Origin: Pseudomonadota bacterium | GTDB lineage: Bacteria > Myxococcota_A > UBA796 > SXON01 | NCBI GenBank assembly: GCA_030684355.1 | Contig: JAUXTN010000245.1 | Span: 1 to 64,000, forward strand | Length of the DNA stretch: 64,000 bases | Direction of reading: 5' to 3' | Shown: positions 40,289 through 49,643 of the stretch, one piece after another | How the letters are laid out: each line of letters starts with the position of its first letter | Numbering within the stretch: the first letter of the stretch is position 1 | Program-made: the position numbers and the translations under genes | The notes under the pieces: model-generated | Database searches by the model: none | Told to the model about the DNA's origin: nothing | What the model saw: only the letters and a program-made list of their open reading frames with translations

Positions 40289-41257
40289 TCAGGCCGCCCG
40301 TCGCCCCATCCCCAGATCCACCGCCGCGTCCCGCAGCGTCGGGTCCGTGAGGATGTTGCTCGACCGCTTCACGATCAGGTCGTACAGGCTCCACGGCTTC
40401 GACGGCGGGCCGGTGACGGCGTGCCACACGCCCGCCACGGCGACGCGGCGCACGGCGTAGGCGCCGACGCCCAGCTCCGACCACTCGGCCGGCACCGGCG
40501 ACCACCAGATGTTGCCGTCGTCGTTGTAGTTACGACGCTCCGGGGCCGAGGTCCGGCGGAACTTCGCCGCGCACGTCCAGGCGTACTGGGCGAGCACGTC
40601 GTTCGCCGCGGCCGGCCGGCGCCGCGGGTCTTCGGCGTACCACGCGACGAGCCGCTTCGCGGGCCCCAACGCTCCCGCCGGCCCCTGATGGACCGTCCGG
40701 TTGTAGCAGAGCACCATCGCCCGCTCAGACGAGACGCCGAGTAGGCGAGCGATCTCGATTGCGCCGGCCATGTACTCGGACTCGGCCGCGACGCGCGACT
40801 GGACCTGCTGGAACGCGGGCCAACGCCCGGCGGCGTTGAAGCGTGACACCCACGGCTCGGCCCAGAGCGACACGTCGTCGACGGCCTCGAGGCTGGCGCG
40901 GCCGGTCACGTCGAGCACCTTCGCCCAGCTCGCCCCGAAGAAGCGACCGAACGCAACGGGGTCGGCGGCGGCCATCGCGCGGAGGAGCCTCCCAAGCGAG
41001 CCCGACTTCTGCGTCCACTGGAGAATGCCGTAGCTCACGCCGTTGCCATCAAGGTTGGCCTGCACCGACCAGAACTGCCCCTCGTGCTCGCTGGTCTTGC
41101 GCAGGAGCGTCGGGATCCAGTCAGTGATGAGCGCTTCCACTTTCTCCTCCAGCCTGCGAGCGGTGTGACGGGCCGTCGGCGACGACGCCGCCGCGGCGAG
41201 AAAGAGCAATCCGATGGCCCCGGCTCCGAGCAGGAGCGGTGTGTTGTTGCGGCTCAC
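40289..41257 (-). CDS. Membrane-anchored chitosanase/lysozyme-fold muralytic enzyme
   Basis: 322 residues from GTG 41257, overlapping the upstream stop (GTGA). A hydrophobic N-terminal anchor (LLLGAGAIGLLFLAAAA) is followed by a GH46-like pattern: SEHEGQFWSVQANLDGNGVSYGILQW, where the first Glu and later Asp are the likely catalytic acids, then a helical lysozyme-like core and CYNRTVHQGP. It probably cuts peptidoglycan for DNA or virion passage. It is the last gene of the DarB-like transcript. Confidence 0.7.
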   Translation of the reverse strand: MSRNNTPLLLGAGAIGLLFLAAAASSPTARHTARRLEEKVEALITDWIPTLLRKTSEHEGQFWSVQANLDGNGVSYGILQWTQKSGSLGRLLRAMAAADPVAFGRFFGASWAKVLDVTGRASLEAVDDVSLWAEPWVSRFNAAGRWPAFQQVQSRVAAESEYMAGAIEIARLLGVSSERAMVLCYNRTVHQGPAGALGPAKRLVAWYAEDPRRRPAAANDVLAQYAWTCAAKFRRTSAPERRNYNDDGNIWWSPVPAEWSELGVGAYAVRRVAVAGVWHAVTGPPSKPWSLYDLIVKRSSNILTDPTLRDAAVDLGMGRRAA

Positions 41258-44200
41258 GCGGCCCCCTCGCCGACATCGCCGGCCTCGTCGTCGTCCTCGG
41301 CCGCGAGCAAGTTCCGCGGGATCGTGCGACCCCACCACCAGCGCCCCGCCTCGGCGAGCTCGCCGAACTTCAGCCCCGAGCCCGGCGCGGCGTCGATGAA
41401 GGCGCGCCAGCCGCCCTCGGTGGGCGCGAGCACGGTCACCCCCGCCGTGCCCGACGCGGCGCCCGCGTTCACGATGCGCAGCCCGGCCGGTGAGACCACG
41501 GGGATCTTCTGGCTCTGCTGGTTGTAGTAGCTGACCTTCGCGAGCGCGCTCACGATGATATCGGCCACCTGGGGCCAAGTCCGCTCGACCCACCCGTCGC
41601 TCGCATGCTGCCAGCCGAGGCCCGGCCAGTCGCCCGAGTAGCGGAGCCGATCGTTGGCGACCTGCGTCACCGCGCGGACGGTAGACGGCTCCTCGTCAGC
41701 GGGGAACGTCGCGCCGTAGTTCTCCGGCTTAAGCGAGGTGAACTTGGCGTCGTCCGCCTTCGCGAGCTTCCAGCCCGCCTCACCGGCGGCGCGGAGGGCG
41801 ATCTGTCCGTCCTTCGTGACCTTCCCGAACTCGACGTACTCCACCTTGCTCGCGTTCCACGCGCTCGGGACGCCGACGCGGAGCCCCTCGTAGACGGGAC
41901 CGCCGCCCTCGGCGACGAGCACCGGCCGGTCGCGAACCACCACCGCGGTCGCGGCCCAGGGCCATGCCTCGACGTTGACGCGGGTGAGGTGCTTCAGGCG
42001 CTCCTCGGCCTCACCACGGAGCCGGGCGGCCTCTACGCCGTCGCGGGTGCGCTCGGCGTTGCGGAAGCGGGCGTTGATGGCGCGGAGCAGCTTGGACGCC
42101 TCGGCGCCGATCTTCTTCTTCGCCTCGGCCTCGCGCTGCGCGCGCACGGCCTCGAGTCGGGCGCGGGTTTGCTCCGGGTTGCGGCTGATGAGGAGCAGGA
42201 TCTCCTCGGGCCCCATGTCCATCTGCGCGCCCGGGTTGTTCGTGTCACGGTCCTGGGACTTCAGCAATTGCGTCATCCAACCACGCTTCCCCTGGATCAG
42301 GTTGAAGCGGAGCCCGTCCTGACTACGACGCGAGAAGTAGTAGTAGATCGAGATCGCGGCGAGGGTGTTGCCCTGTCGCACGCCGCGCCCGTTGCGCTGC
42401 TGGAGGGTGGCCGGCTCCCACGGGAGATCGAGGTGGTGTATGGCGCAGGTGCGCGTTTGGAGGTCGATGCCCTCGTAGGCGACCGCGTTGGCGATCACCA
42501 CGTCGAACTTGGGCTTCGTCTCGCTCTCGGGCTCGCCGTTGAACTCCTTCGCGATGCGCTGCCGGTCGGCTGCATTGGGGGCCACCTCCGCGTTGAGCAC
42601 GCCGATCCGGTCGGCGGCGATCCCCGCGTTCACGAGCGTCATCTTCACCCAGCGGTGGGCGGCGACGTTGTCCACGAACACGATGTGTCCGCACGTTCGG
42701 TTGGCGAGGACGCGCTCGGCCAGCGCGTCGAACTTCGGTGACGACGGATCGGTCACCTGGTCGGCGTTCTTCCAGCTGTATCCCTGGTCGAGTTGGGCGT
42801 GGACGGCGACGAGCGCCATGCGTGCCAGCAGGCCAAGGATCTTTGCCTTGTCGCTCGGGTCGTCGCTCTTGAGCGCGGCCTCGATCTCGCGGACGTACCG
42901 GTCGTACTTGGCGTCCTGCGCCGCGTCCATGTCGACCTCGACCATCTCGACCTTCGGCTCCGGCAGCTTCAACCCCACGTCCTCGGCGGTCTTGAACTCG
43001 CCGTAGCGGAGGATGGTGTCGCGCAGCTCGTGGAGGTTCTGGAACCCGACCACGGCGCCGCGCTCCTCGACCTCCATCGTGGGCGTCACGACGGGCTTGA
43101 TCTCGATCCGCAGGTAACGGTCGATGAACTGCTCCGGGTCGCGGATACCCATCCGGCGCCACGCGTCGGGGTCGACGTACTGGATCAAGTTGTAGAACTC
43201 GAGTGGGCTGTTCTTCGCCGGGGTCGCGGAGAGCAACACGACGCCGGTGCCACCCGTCTTCCGGCGAACGGCAGCGCACCGGAAGTCCAACTGCCACGCG
43301 CGCTTGGATCCGTCGCCCGGGTTTCCCATGAAGCGGGGAACGCCGCCCTCGCGGTCTTCGGGCAGGTACAGGTTCTTGTAGTTCTGCGCCTCGTCCACGA
43401 TGAGCATGTCGACGCCGATGTCGTCCCAGGCGATGCCCGGGTCGTACTCCCAGCCTTCGGCGAGCTCCATCTGCTGCGCCACCCACGCGGCGATGCCTTC
43501 CCGGAGGATGGCCTCGTCGCGCTCCGAGAGCTTCTTGCGCTTCGCGGCGTTACGACGGCGGAGCGCCACCTCGCGCTGGATCGCCTCGGTCTTGTCCGCG
43601 TAGGCGCGCACCGCCTTCTCGTTCATGCGGGTGCGGCCGAGCGCCGTATAGCTGAGCAGTACGGCGTCGTACTCTCCGGCCTGGAAGCGGGTCCACTTCT
43701 CGGCGCGCTCCTGCGGCGTGTCGGTGTCGCTCGTCGCGAGGCCCTTCCGGTCGCCGCGGGTGATCGTCTTCTTCTTCGAACCGATGACCGCCACTCGATA
43801 GTCGGGGAGCGCCGTGGCGAAGTCGTCGTACCACTTCCACACGATGGAGTTGGGGACCAGCACCACGGGTCGCTTGCACCACCCCTCCTGACGGGCTCGC
43901 GCGAGCACGGCGAGGCCGGTGTACGTCTTGCCGACGCCCACGTCGAAGGCGAGCAGCCCGCCCCGGTTGGCGAGGATGCGCCGCGCCCCGGCGACCTGGT
44001 GGGGGTCGAGGCGCACGACGCGCTCGCCGGCGCGGAGGGCCGAGGCAGGGCGGTGCCCGCGGCCCCGGGTCCAGCGGGCGATGGCCAGCGGCTCGGCGGT
44101 GTAGGCCGGGGCGACGTAGCCGCGGAACTGGCGGTTGTAGGCGTACTCGATGGCAAGGCGACGCTCGGGCGTGGCCCCAGCGAAGCCCTTGAAGCTGGCG

Positions 44201-46446
44201 TCCCACTCGGCCGCCTTCTTCATGCGGATCTTGTCGATGTCCTTCTCGTTGTCGTCGTCGAACTTCTTGGACGGCGCGAACAGCGTCTTGTCATGGTTGA
44301 TCCAGCCGAGGATGAGGAGCACCTCGGGGTGCATCTCCCCGGCGTTGTCCTTCTTCGAGAGCTTGTCGTACTGCCAGCCCTTCGGCGCCAGGAGCCCGCC
44401 CTGCCGCACGAACTCGACCGGGTCGTAGCCGGTGTAGGTCGCGTTCACCCACTCGGCCACGAGGTCCAGCGGGAGCCAGCCCTGCCGTGCCGACACGCCC
44501 TCGATGTCGTCGAAGATCGCGGGCTTGATCACGTCGAGCAGCCGGGCGACCTGGGCCTTCGCCTGCGGGTCGTCAGGGCGCGCCATCGCCCGGTCCATCT
44601 TGGGCCAAAGCGAGCCGGAGAGGTACACATCGGCCGGGAACAGCTCGGCGAAGGTGTCGCCATCGAGGCACCAGCCTGCGGCGAGCACCTTCGCGCGCAC
44701 TTGATCGGGCGCGAACGGCCCGCCGAGGCTCGCGTGGTAGTCGAGGAGCTCGCGGAGGGAGAGCATCCGCGCGTGCCGGTAGAGGTGTTCGGCCTGGGCC
44801 ACCACGTCGTCGGCGCGGCCGGTGAACCGGGGCTCGATGGCAGGCGGCTTGCGACGCAGCCCCTCGATCAGGTGTCCGGCGCGGTCGAACGCGGAGAGGA
44901 ACCGCTCGGCGCCGGTGTTCCCCGCACGGGCGAGCTTCACCAGCTCGACGATCGCGTGCGGGTTGCCGTTGGTCGTGTGCCAGGCGTTCAGGCCCTCGTG
45001 CAGCTCGGGCCAGAGGAGCGGCGGCTCCTCCGCGTTCTCGGCGGCGACCAGCGCGAGGTACTTGTCCACGCGGAGGCCGAGCAGGACCGCGCTCGCGAGC
45101 TCGCGGGGGAGGTCCGTGACGTCGGCCTCGCTGACGCGGGTGACACCCACGCGCCCGCCGGCCGCACCGGGTTCGGCCGCCTGCCGCGAGGGGAAGGCGA
45201 TGACCTTGCAGTCGCCGCAGACGGGGCGCTCCACGAGGTCAGGGAGCCGGGTGAAGTCGCCCATCACGCCGTAGCCCCAGCGGGGCTTGACGGTCTGGTC
45301 GTCCTCGCCGTGGTCGTCACCGATCTCCCGGCCGAGGATGTGCCGGGGGTACTCCTTGAAGTACGCACCGGCCGCGATGCCCTCGTCCGCGGAGTCGACC
45401 GCGTCGAGCTCACCGCCACGGGCGCGGAAGAACAGGAGGTCCGTCACCAGCATGGCGCCCGGGAAGATCGCTTCCCGGCCGTTGGGACGGACGCTCGGGA
45501 GCCGGTACGCGGCGGCGAGGTGGTGCCGCTTGAGCACCTTCTCACGGAGCGCCACGAACTGCGAGGTCCGCGACGTGAGGAAGCCGCCGGGCACGAGGAA
45601 CACGCCGAGCCCGTCGGGAGCGAGCAGATCGAGCCCCCGTCGAAGGAAGTAATGGTACGCCATCTTCTCGCGGTAGGCGCGGTCGGGGTCCTCCGCGATC
45701 GACGCGCCCCGGATGCCGTAGGGCGGGTTGGACACCACCAGCCCGAGGCGACCCGAGGCCGCGGCGCCCTTCTCGCGCACCCACCGCTCGAACGGGGCGA
45801 GCATGAGGTCGACGTCCGGACGGAGAACGTGGAGCATCCGGGCGGACAGCTCCGACCACTCGACGGCGTGCCAGGTGATGCCGGGCACCGGCTCGAAGGC
45901 TCGGAGGAAGCGGCCGATGCCCGCCGAGGGCTCCAGCGCGTGGACGGTGGGGCCGTCGTGCGGGAGGCTTGGAACGAGCGGCGCCACGAGGCGGGCCACC
46001 TCCTTCGCGACCTTGCTCGGCGTGTAGAACTCGTGGATGAGGCCCCGCTCCTCGGGTGGCGGGAAGCCCGGCGGGAACCGGCCAGCCGCGGCCTGGATGG
46101 AAAGCCCGCCCCACCCGGAGTACCCGGCGAGGACCGCGCGCTCCTCTGCGTTGGGGCCGCGCTTCTGCGAGTAGAGGCTCGCGGCGGTCGCCATCGCGGC
46201 GACGTTCGCCGCAGTGCGCTTCGAGGCGGTCCAGAACTCGGGGATGTCCTCGACGGGGAAGCGGCTGTTGTTCGCCGCCTCCATCTTGCGCAGGAGCGGG
46301 CCGAGGTTCTGCTCGATCACCGCTTCGAGGGCGAAGCGGTTGCGATCGAGGAAGTCGTCGAGGTAGGCCACGTCCACGCCGCGCGGGAGGCGCGTCCGGA
46401 CGATGGGGACGATGGCGTCGAGGAGCTGGGTGGCGGCTGCACTCAT
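41254..46446 (-). CDS. DarB-like N6-adenine methylase fused to an SNF2-type helicase
   Basis: 1730 residues. Residues ~90-320 form an N6-adenine methylase: HALEPSAGIGRFLRAF (motif I) and LVVSNPPYGIRG (NPPY). The helicase part has FDVGVGKTYTG (~835), VDEAQNYKN (~1020), SATPAKN and a final QQRNGRGVRQGN motif VI (~1354). A C-terminal region of ~250 residues has no known domain. This architecture is shared with phage P1 DarB, which protects incoming DNA from type I restriction, and with similar proteins on phages and plasmids. It fits an anti-restriction role. No DISARM or BREX partner genes are present. Confidence 0.88.
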   Translation of the reverse strand: MSAAATQLLDAIVPIVRTRLPRGVDVAYLDDFLDRNRFALEAVIEQNLGPLLRKMEAANNSRFPVEDIPEFWTASKRTAANVAAMATAASLYSQKRGPNAEERAVLAGYSGWGGLSIQAAAGRFPPGFPPPEERGLIHEFYTPSKVAKEVARLVAPLVPSLPHDGPTVHALEPSAGIGRFLRAFEPVPGITWHAVEWSELSARMLHVLRPDVDLMLAPFERWVREKGAAASGRLGLVVSNPPYGIRGASIAEDPDRAYREKMAYHYFLRRGLDLLAPDGLGVFLVPGGFLTSRTSQFVALREKVLKRHHLAAAYRLPSVRPNGREAIFPGAMLVTDLLFFRARGGELDAVDSADEGIAAGAYFKEYPRHILGREIGDDHGEDDQTVKPRWGYGVMGDFTRLPDLVERPVCGDCKVIAFPSRQAAEPGAAGGRVGVTRVSEADVTDLPRELASAVLLGLRVDKYLALVAAENAEEPPLLWPELHEGLNAWHTTNGNPHAIVELVKLARAGNTGAERFLSAFDRAGHLIEGLRRKPPAIEPRFTGRADDVVAQAEHLYRHARMLSLRELLDYHASLGGPFAPDQVRAKVLAAGWCLDGDTFAELFPADVYLSGSLWPKMDRAMARPDDPQAKAQVARLLDVIKPAIFDDIEGVSARQGWLPLDLVAEWVNATYTGYDPVEFVRQGGLLAPKGWQYDKLSKKDNAGEMHPEVLLILGWINHDKTLFAPSKKFDDDNEKDIDKIRMKKAAEWDASFKGFAGATPERRLAIEYAYNRQFRGYVAPAYTAEPLAIARWTRGRGHRPASALRAGERVVRLDPHQVAGARRILANRGGLLAFDVGVGKTYTGLAVLARARQEGWCKRPVVLVPNSIVWKWYDDFATALPDYRVAVIGSKKKTITRGDRKGLATSDTDTPQERAEKWTRFQAGEYDAVLLSYTALGRTRMNEKAVRAYADKTEAIQREVALRRRNAAKRKKLSERDEAILREGIAAWVAQQMELAEGWEYDPGIAWDDIGVDMLIVDEAQNYKNLYLPEDREGGVPRFMGNPGDGSKRAWQLDFRCAAVRRKTGGTGVVLLSATPAKNSPLEFYNLIQYVDPDAWRRMGIRDPEQFIDRYLRIEIKPVVTPTMEVEERGAVVGFQNLHELRDTILRYGEFKTAEDVGLKLPEPKVEMVEVDMDAAQDAKYDRYVREIEAALKSDDPSDKAKILGLLARMALVAVHAQLDQGYSWKNADQVTDPSSPKFDALAERVLANRTCGHIVFVDNVAAHRWVKMTLVNAGIAADRIGVLNAEVAPNAADRQRIAKEFNGEPESETKPKFDVVIANAVAYEGIDLQTRTCAIHHLDLPWEPATLQQRNGRGVRQGNTLAAISIYYYFSRRSQDGLRFNLIQGKRGWMTQLLKSQDRDTNNPGAQMDMGPEEILLLISRNPEQTRARLEAVRAQREAEAKKKIGAEASKLLRAINARFRNAERTRDGVEAARLRGEAEERLKHLTRVNVEAWPWAATAVVVRDRPVLVAEGGGPVYEGLRVGVPSAWNASKVEYVEFGKVTKDGQIALRAAGEAGWKLAKADDAKFTSLKPENYGATFPADEEPSTVRAVTQVANDRLRYSGDWPGLGWQHASDGWVERTWPQVADIIVSALAKVSYYNQQSQKIPVVSPAGLRIVNAGAASGTAGVTVLAPTEGGWRAFIDAAPGSGLKFGELAEAGRWWWGRTIPRNLLAAEDDDEAGDVGEGAA

Positions 46447-46486
46447 GGGGACGCAATAGTCGCGAGCGGGCGTCGAAGGCAGCGAC

Positions 46487-46519
46487 TTTCACTTGCCGCC
46501 GTGAGGGATCGCTTGCCGC
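46487..46519. promoter_or_regulatory. Shared TTTCACTTGCCGCC operator-like site
   Basis: TTTCACTTGCCGCC (46487-46500), 10 bases, GCTTGCCGC (46511-46519), in the divergent gap between the DarB-like gene and the RCC1-like gene. The same two blocks occur directly abutting at 55717-55739, so the spacing differs by one helical turn. Confidence 0.6.
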
Positions 46520-46619
46520 GCTGCGGGCGCGAACACCAGGAAGGCCGGAGTTCGTGGCTCCGGCTTTTGCTCGTCGCGGACTCGCCCGTCACTACGCCGG
46601 CGCTTGTTACTCGGTCGCG

Positions 46620-48860
46620 ATGAACGTGAGTATCCTCTCCAAGCGCCTGCTCTCCCTCCTCCTCCTCTCCGCGGTGTTCTTCGCTCCGCGCGTGAATGCC
46701 GGGGCATTCGTCGAGGTGGCGGCGGGCTCCTTCTTCTCCTGCGGTCGGCTGGATGACGGGACCGTCCGCTGTTGGGGCGGGCCATACGAAGTGAACAACC
46801 CGATGCGAGCGGGGCAGCCAGTGCGGGCGCAGCCCACGGGTTCATGGCGCTCCATTCGAGCAGCGGGTGACGCGCTTTGCGCGGTGTCGGCGACGAACGA
46901 ACTCCAATGCTGGGGGCAACGGGCGCACTGGATCGGCGGACCTGTCGCGGTGGACTGGACCTCCTTCGAGATTGTCGAGATGAGCGACGCGCGCGGCGTT
47001 GTCTGTGGAATTCAGCCCGACCGCTCCATGGGTTGCGTAGCGGGAGGCGTTCTCGATCTGCCGCCTAAGGGCGTGCCGGGCAGGTACCGCGAGGTGAAGC
47101 CCTCCGAGGGGGGTGACCTCTGCGGGCTCACCGAGGATGGCCTGGTTGCGTGCTTGGATGGGGGCAGCATGCGGCCGCGCTTCGACGAAAAGGTACGGGA
47201 TGTGTCTCTCTCCGATGGGTTCGGCTGCGCGGCGACCGAACCGGCTGGCGACATTGTGTGCTTCGGGCAGGAACAAGATGGTCGGACGCGTCCCCCCGCC
47301 GGCGCGTACAGGGCGCTGGATGGCGCCTCGTTCACCTGCGGGATCCGCGAGGATGGCGCGCTGCGATGCTGGGGCCCGGACAGCCGGGAAGACGAGCCGC
47401 AGCGGCTCTTGCCGCCGGTTGGCGTGTACCGGCAGGTGGCGGTCGGGCTGGGGCACGCCTGCGGGCTTCGCGAGTCGGGGGATATCGTCTGTTGGGGCCA
47501 AGGAAGTCAAGGCCAGACCGGCGTGCCGCGCGTCGTCGTCTGGGATCCGGCGATGCTGGAGAGCGCAGGAGAACTCTTGGAGACGGAGTGGCGCACGACC
47601 GGCGCCACCTACATGCCCGCGGCGCGGGTCAAGAAGACTTTCGAAGGACGCGATGGCCGTTGGCGCACGGAGACCACGGCGCCCCCTTCGGAGTACTTCC
47701 GCATGCCCGACTTCCCGCCCACTGCCGGCGCAGTGATGACCGAGGCGGGTCAGACCGGCGTTGGCGTCACCGAAAGGGTCGCGAGGCTGTACGCGCTCGA
47801 AGGACGCGCGTGGACGTTGCTCGCCGCAGCGGGGCCTGGGGGCTTCGAGACTCCGATCGAACCGGTCACGGTGCTACCCGACCACCTTGCCCCCGGGGAG
47901 ACCTTCCGGAATGCTGTTGGCACTCAGCAGGTCATCCCGGGGGCGGGGCTCGTCGAAACGTGGCGTCCTCGAGTCTCTACGGAGCCGGTCGAGGTTGAGA
48001 TTCTTTCCGTGGCCGAGTTGGTCCGCCTGCCGTCCAACATCGGGTTCAACTACGCGACGTCGGCTCGGATGAAGTGGGCGGACGGGTCGGAGTGGACGGT
48101 GTTCTTTGCACCGGGCCTTGGCGAGATTGGTCGGAAGGATGCGAAAGGCGAGTGGGTAGAGTGGCTGAAAGAGGCGCAGCGCCCCAAGACGCTCCGTGTC
48201 GGATTCGCGCCCACGAATCCCGCGGAGATAGCCAGTAGCTGCCCGAATAAGGAAGCCTGCGTGGGCGAGGCGACGGCGCGACTCGCGGAAGAACGGAGCA
48301 TCGGTGCCGCCGTCTCGTTGGAGCGCGCGTGCGGCTTCGACCCCGACGGCTGCGGAGTCCTCGCGGGGGCCATCGCCACCGGCAAGGTGAGTTCCGACTA
48401 CGCCACTGCTGGACGCGCCTATGCGAAGGCATGTGCGTCGTCGGGCCAGTGGTGCGAGCCGGCGGCTGCGTTCCTGAAGGTGCTCGCTCGGGACTCGTCC
48501 GCTGCCGCCGCAGCGTACGGGCGGGCGATGGATCAGGGCTCGCAGGAGGCGCGCGGTGCCCTCGCTGACCTCTACGCCACCGGTCAGGGCGTCTCCCTCG
48601 ACCCGCTCCGCGCGTACAGTCTCCACCTCGATGCATGCGCGAGCGAGCGCGCGAACTCCTGCATTTCCGCAGCGCAGCTGGTACAAGATGGTCTGGTGGG
48701 GCCGCCCGACAGAGAAGCCGTGCTCCGGCTGTTATCGCTTGCCTGCAACGCCGGAAGCCAGGACGCGTGCGCGCGCGTCCCGCCGTCGACGTTGCAAGAA
48801 GCGGTCGAGCGACATGACGCGATGGTGGAGCAACTGCAGCGGGGCGACGCCCGTAAGTAG
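46620..48860 (+). CDS. Secreted RCC1-repeat protein with Sel1-like C terminus
   Basis: 746 residues from ATG 46620 with a signal peptide (RLLSLLLLSAVFFAPRVNA). Residues ~30-300 hold about seven RCC1-type repeats, each with a CG-x-DDGTVRCWG-like unit, which should form a beta-propeller. A strand-rich middle follows, then a Cys-rich helical tail of Sel1/TPR type (DQGSQEARGALADLYATGQG). Such proteins are frequent in myxobacteria-like genomes. It is flanked by minus-strand operons on both sides, so it is expressed on its own. It might be an adhesin or a cargo surface protein. Confidence 0.75.
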   Translation: MNVSILSKRLLSLLLLSAVFFAPRVNAGAFVEVAAGSFFSCGRLDDGTVRCWGGPYEVNNPMRAGQPVRAQPTGSWRSIRAAGDALCAVSATNELQCWGQRAHWIGGPVAVDWTSFEIVEMSDARGVVCGIQPDRSMGCVAGGVLDLPPKGVPGRYREVKPSEGGDLCGLTEDGLVACLDGGSMRPRFDEKVRDVSLSDGFGCAATEPAGDIVCFGQEQDGRTRPPAGAYRALDGASFTCGIREDGALRCWGPDSREDEPQRLLPPVGVYRQVAVGLGHACGLRESGDIVCWGQGSQGQTGVPRVVVWDPAMLESAGELLETEWRTTGATYMPAARVKKTFEGRDGRWRTETTAPPSEYFRMPDFPPTAGAVMTEAGQTGVGVTERVARLYALEGRAWTLLAAAGPGGFETPIEPVTVLPDHLAPGETFRNAVGTQQVIPGAGLVETWRPRVSTEPVEVEILSVAELVRLPSNIGFNYATSARMKWADGSEWTVFFAPGLGEIGRKDAKGEWVEWLKEAQRPKTLRVGFAPTNPAEIASSCPNKEACVGEATARLAEERSIGAAVSLERACGFDPDGCGVLAGAIATGKVSSDYATAGRAYAKACASSGQWCEPAAAFLKVLARDSSAAAAAYGRAMDQGSQEARGALADLYATGQGVSLDPLRAYSLHLDACASERANSCISAAQLVQDGLVGPPDREAVLRLLSLACNAGSQDACARVPPSTLQEAVERHDAMVEQLQRGDARK

Positions 48861-48905
48861 GTGTCGAACGCAACCGGCTGCTCACCGCTTAACCCGCGCT
48901 GACGT

Positions 48906-49133
48906 TCAGCGGTGGTTGCAGTACGTTTGGCGCCCGGGGACGTAGCGGCCGTCGACGCTGGCCTGACAACAGTAGCCTCTGTTGGCGGACGACTGGCACA
49001 CCATCGGCTTTCCGCTTCGGCTCTCCAAATCCTGCTTGAAGGATAGGTCTTCGGCTGACGGACCTGGGCAGCCCTGAAGCGTTGCGGCTGCGAGAGCCGC
49101 TGCAGCGGTTCGAAGACACCGAGCCGGCGTCAT
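48906..49133 (-). CDS. Small Cys-rich lipoprotein
   Basis: 75 residues from ATG 49133, overlapping the upstream stop (ATGA). The signal peptide ends in a lipobox LQGC. The mature part has four further Cys in MVCQSSANRGYCCQ and TYCNHR. It is paired with another small lipoprotein upstream; the two may be spanin-like or entry-exclusion-like, which is speculative. Confidence 0.6.
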   Translation of the reverse strand: MTPARCLRTAAAALAAATLQGCPGPSAEDLSFKQDLESRSGKPMVCQSSANRGYCCQASVDGRYVPGRQTYCNHR

Positions 49134-49396
49134 GGGTTCGAAGGATCGCACGTCGGTCCTGACGCGGTGATCTCCGATGAACTTGATCCACTGGCGTCCA
49201 GCCGTACCCAACCCTTCGACGCCTTGCAGCAGGGCTCGGCACCGATCTCTGTCGTGTTCACGCGGCAATCCATGCCGTTGATCTCGACGCGCTTGGCGCT
49301 CGCGTCGCAGCCACTCTCCAGCCACACGGCCAGAGAGAGCATCAGCCACATCGGATACCGCGCCATCTGCATGGGGGTGGACGTATCACGGCGCAT
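49130..49396 (-). CDS. Small Cys-rich lipoprotein
   Basis: 88 residues from ATG 49396, which overlaps the upstream gene's end; ATG 49372 or 49366 would give a tighter leader. Signal MWLMLSLAVWLESGC with a lipobox Cys, then a mature part with CRV, PCCKAS and TCDPS, similar in layout to the next lipoprotein. The two probably arose by duplication or act together. Confidence 0.6.
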   Translation of the reverse strand: MRRDTSTPMQMARYPMWLMLSLAVWLESGCDASAKRVEINGMDCRVNTTEIGAEPCCKASKGWVRLDASGSSSSEITASGPTCDPSNP

Positions 49397-49643
49397 CGCC
49401 GTGCATCCGCTCGATCAACTCGCGATCGCGCTCCGAAAGCTCGATCTGCACCGTCACCTTCACGCCCTTCCCGAGCAGGTACGCGCCCCAGACCAGCGCC
49501 CCGTACGGCCCCATCGAGAGCAGGAAGTCCGCGCTCGGCATCGACCCCGGCGCCACCACGACCGGCGCGCCATCCTGCGCGAACGCCACCGCGCACGACA
49601 GCAGGATCATCGCTGGTCCAGCGGCGAGCATCCACCGGCTCAC
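49386..49643 (-). CDS. Small membrane protein, holin-like size
   Basis: 85 residues. A hydrophobic leader (LAAGPAMILLSCAVAFAQD), a second hydrophobic segment (MGPYGALVWGAYLLGKGV) and a charged end (IELSERDRELIERMHGD). Two membrane segments and this length fit a holin, but many small membrane proteins look alike. Its start overlaps the preceding stop (ATGA). Confidence 0.55.
   Translation of the reverse strand: MSRWMLAAGPAMILLSCAVAFAQDGAPVVVAPGSMPSADFLLSMGPYGALVWGAYLLGKGVKVTVQIELSERDRELIERMHGDAP

Noticed and set aside
41254..46446. DISARM or BREX membership of the methylase-helicase
   Set aside because: No DrmA/DrmB or Brx partner genes lie nearby; the single-chain layout fits DarB-like proteins better.
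42793..46623. 1276-codon open frame on the plus strand
   Set aside because: Antisense shadow of the DarB-like gene, which has complete methylase and helicase motifs.
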